Positions 63,601 to 64,000 of a stretch of DNA of 64,000 bases are shown here, piece by piece. The stretch is from Anseranas semipalmata (lineage: Eukaryota; Chordata; Aves; Anseriformes; Anseranatidae). The stretch covers positions 664,772 to 728,771 of the forward strand of contig VXAA01001497.1 in NCBI GenBank assembly GCA_013399115.1, in the 5' to 3' direction. The notes under the pieces were generated by a model, which was given only the letters and a program-made list of their open reading frames with translations, was not told the DNA's origin and made no database searches. Numbering within the stretch: the stretch's first letter is position 1; every line of letters starts with the position of its first letter. Position numbers and translations under genes: made by a program.

Positions 63601-64000
63601 TGTTGGACGCTTGTCACTGCAGCCAAATCAGCAGTTCTTGATTTTAAACATCTGCAGAGCTGGCTAACAGATAGCTATATATCTATAAGGAGGGTGGGAT
63701 GTTGACCATGTGACAAAGAGAATAAAAGTCTCCTGAGACTAGACCAGCGTGTGGTAGGGGAATGAGTGTTGTAATAATGTTCATCTGTTTAGCCTCACTA
63801 CTATGTTATGTCTTAGCAGAAATGTCTGTGGGAAGAATAACTAAAAACATAAAGAAAGTGAAAATTGGATAAAATATAACCTGATTCTGCTGAAGATACC
63901 TCACAGCATACAGACTTCACACCTTTCTTTGTTAGGGAACTGATTTTACAGATTAGAGATTCTGCATTTTCTTAGTCTGTCTTGTCTTCAGCCTGATGTC
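60601..64000. other. AT-rich non-coding stretch to window end
   Basis: It contains a 30-31 bp tandem duplication at 60,831-60,891. A GC-richer patch lies at about 62,750-63,360, where open frames occur on the minus strand and a plus-strand CAG|GTAAGC donor match sits at 63,006/63,007. No peptide there is recognised. The remainder shows nothing I can name. Confidence 0.5.
60831..60891. repeat. 30-31 bp tandem duplication
   Basis: ACTTAGTAA ... GCAGGTAACATCTTCCC occurs twice back to back (60,831-60,861 and 60,862-60,891). The only differences are a 1-base indel and a few changes in the middle. The near identity suggests a recent slippage or local duplication. Confidence 0.93.

Noticed and set aside
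1..64000. CRISPR arrays, bacterial operons, phage or toxin systems
   Set aside because: No spaced direct-repeat arrays, no dense coding and no ribosome-binding-site-led genes; the CR1 elements show this is vertebrate DNA.

Overview
This window is vertebrate nuclear DNA, most likely from a bird. It is AT-rich, has no dense run of long open reading frames, and carries four recognisable fossils of the CR1 LINE with the typical sauropsid/avian CR1 3' end (words such as CCTTCCAACCTCAACC followed by ATTCTGTGATT). No mammalian Alu, B1 or L1 is seen, and interspersed repeats are sparse, which fits a bird. The call rests on CR1; a crocodilian or turtle is less likely but not excluded. I could not identify any host protein-coding gene by its product.

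Layout. 1-35.7 kb is AT-rich unique-looking sequence that could be intergenic or intronic. It holds a small CR1 remnant at 4.1 kb, a 42-bp tandem duplication at 1.34 kb, microsatellites (notably a 13-unit AAAAG array at 28.5 kb) and one unresolved base at 25,793. At 35,869-36,748 there is an 880-base assembly gap. A CA-rich/poly-A tract abuts it on the left. On the right lies very GC- and CpG-rich sequence (36,749 to about 37,090), with a second CpG-dense patch at about 37,680-37,930. This is the only promoter-like region in the window, and its core is probably lost in the gap. A good plus-strand splice-donor match at 36,830/36,831 suggests a first exon whose gene could run rightward, making the following 27 kb a candidate first intron; this is inference.

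37.1-64 kb is again AT-rich and non-coding in appearance. It contains an unclassified, possibly LTR-like repeat near 42.2-43.3 kb, a long poly-T tract interrupted by an 8-base gap at 47.3 kb, a CR1 3' end at 48.9-49.1 kb, the largest CR1 copy at 55.8-57.3 kb, a MIR/CORE-type ancient SINE candidate at 58.4 kb and a minus-strand CR1 end at 60.45 kb.

The 55.8-57.3 kb CR1 copy is the only clear protein-coding relic. It encodes part of the reverse transcriptase but is 5' truncated, frameshifted, interrupted by stops, altered at a catalytic motif and apparently internally deleted near its 3' end. It is dead. I found no operon, CRISPR array, phage, toxin system or new multi-gene system. The items most worth follow-up are the gap-hidden CpG-island promoter, the MIR-like SINE and the uncharacterised 42 kb repeat.
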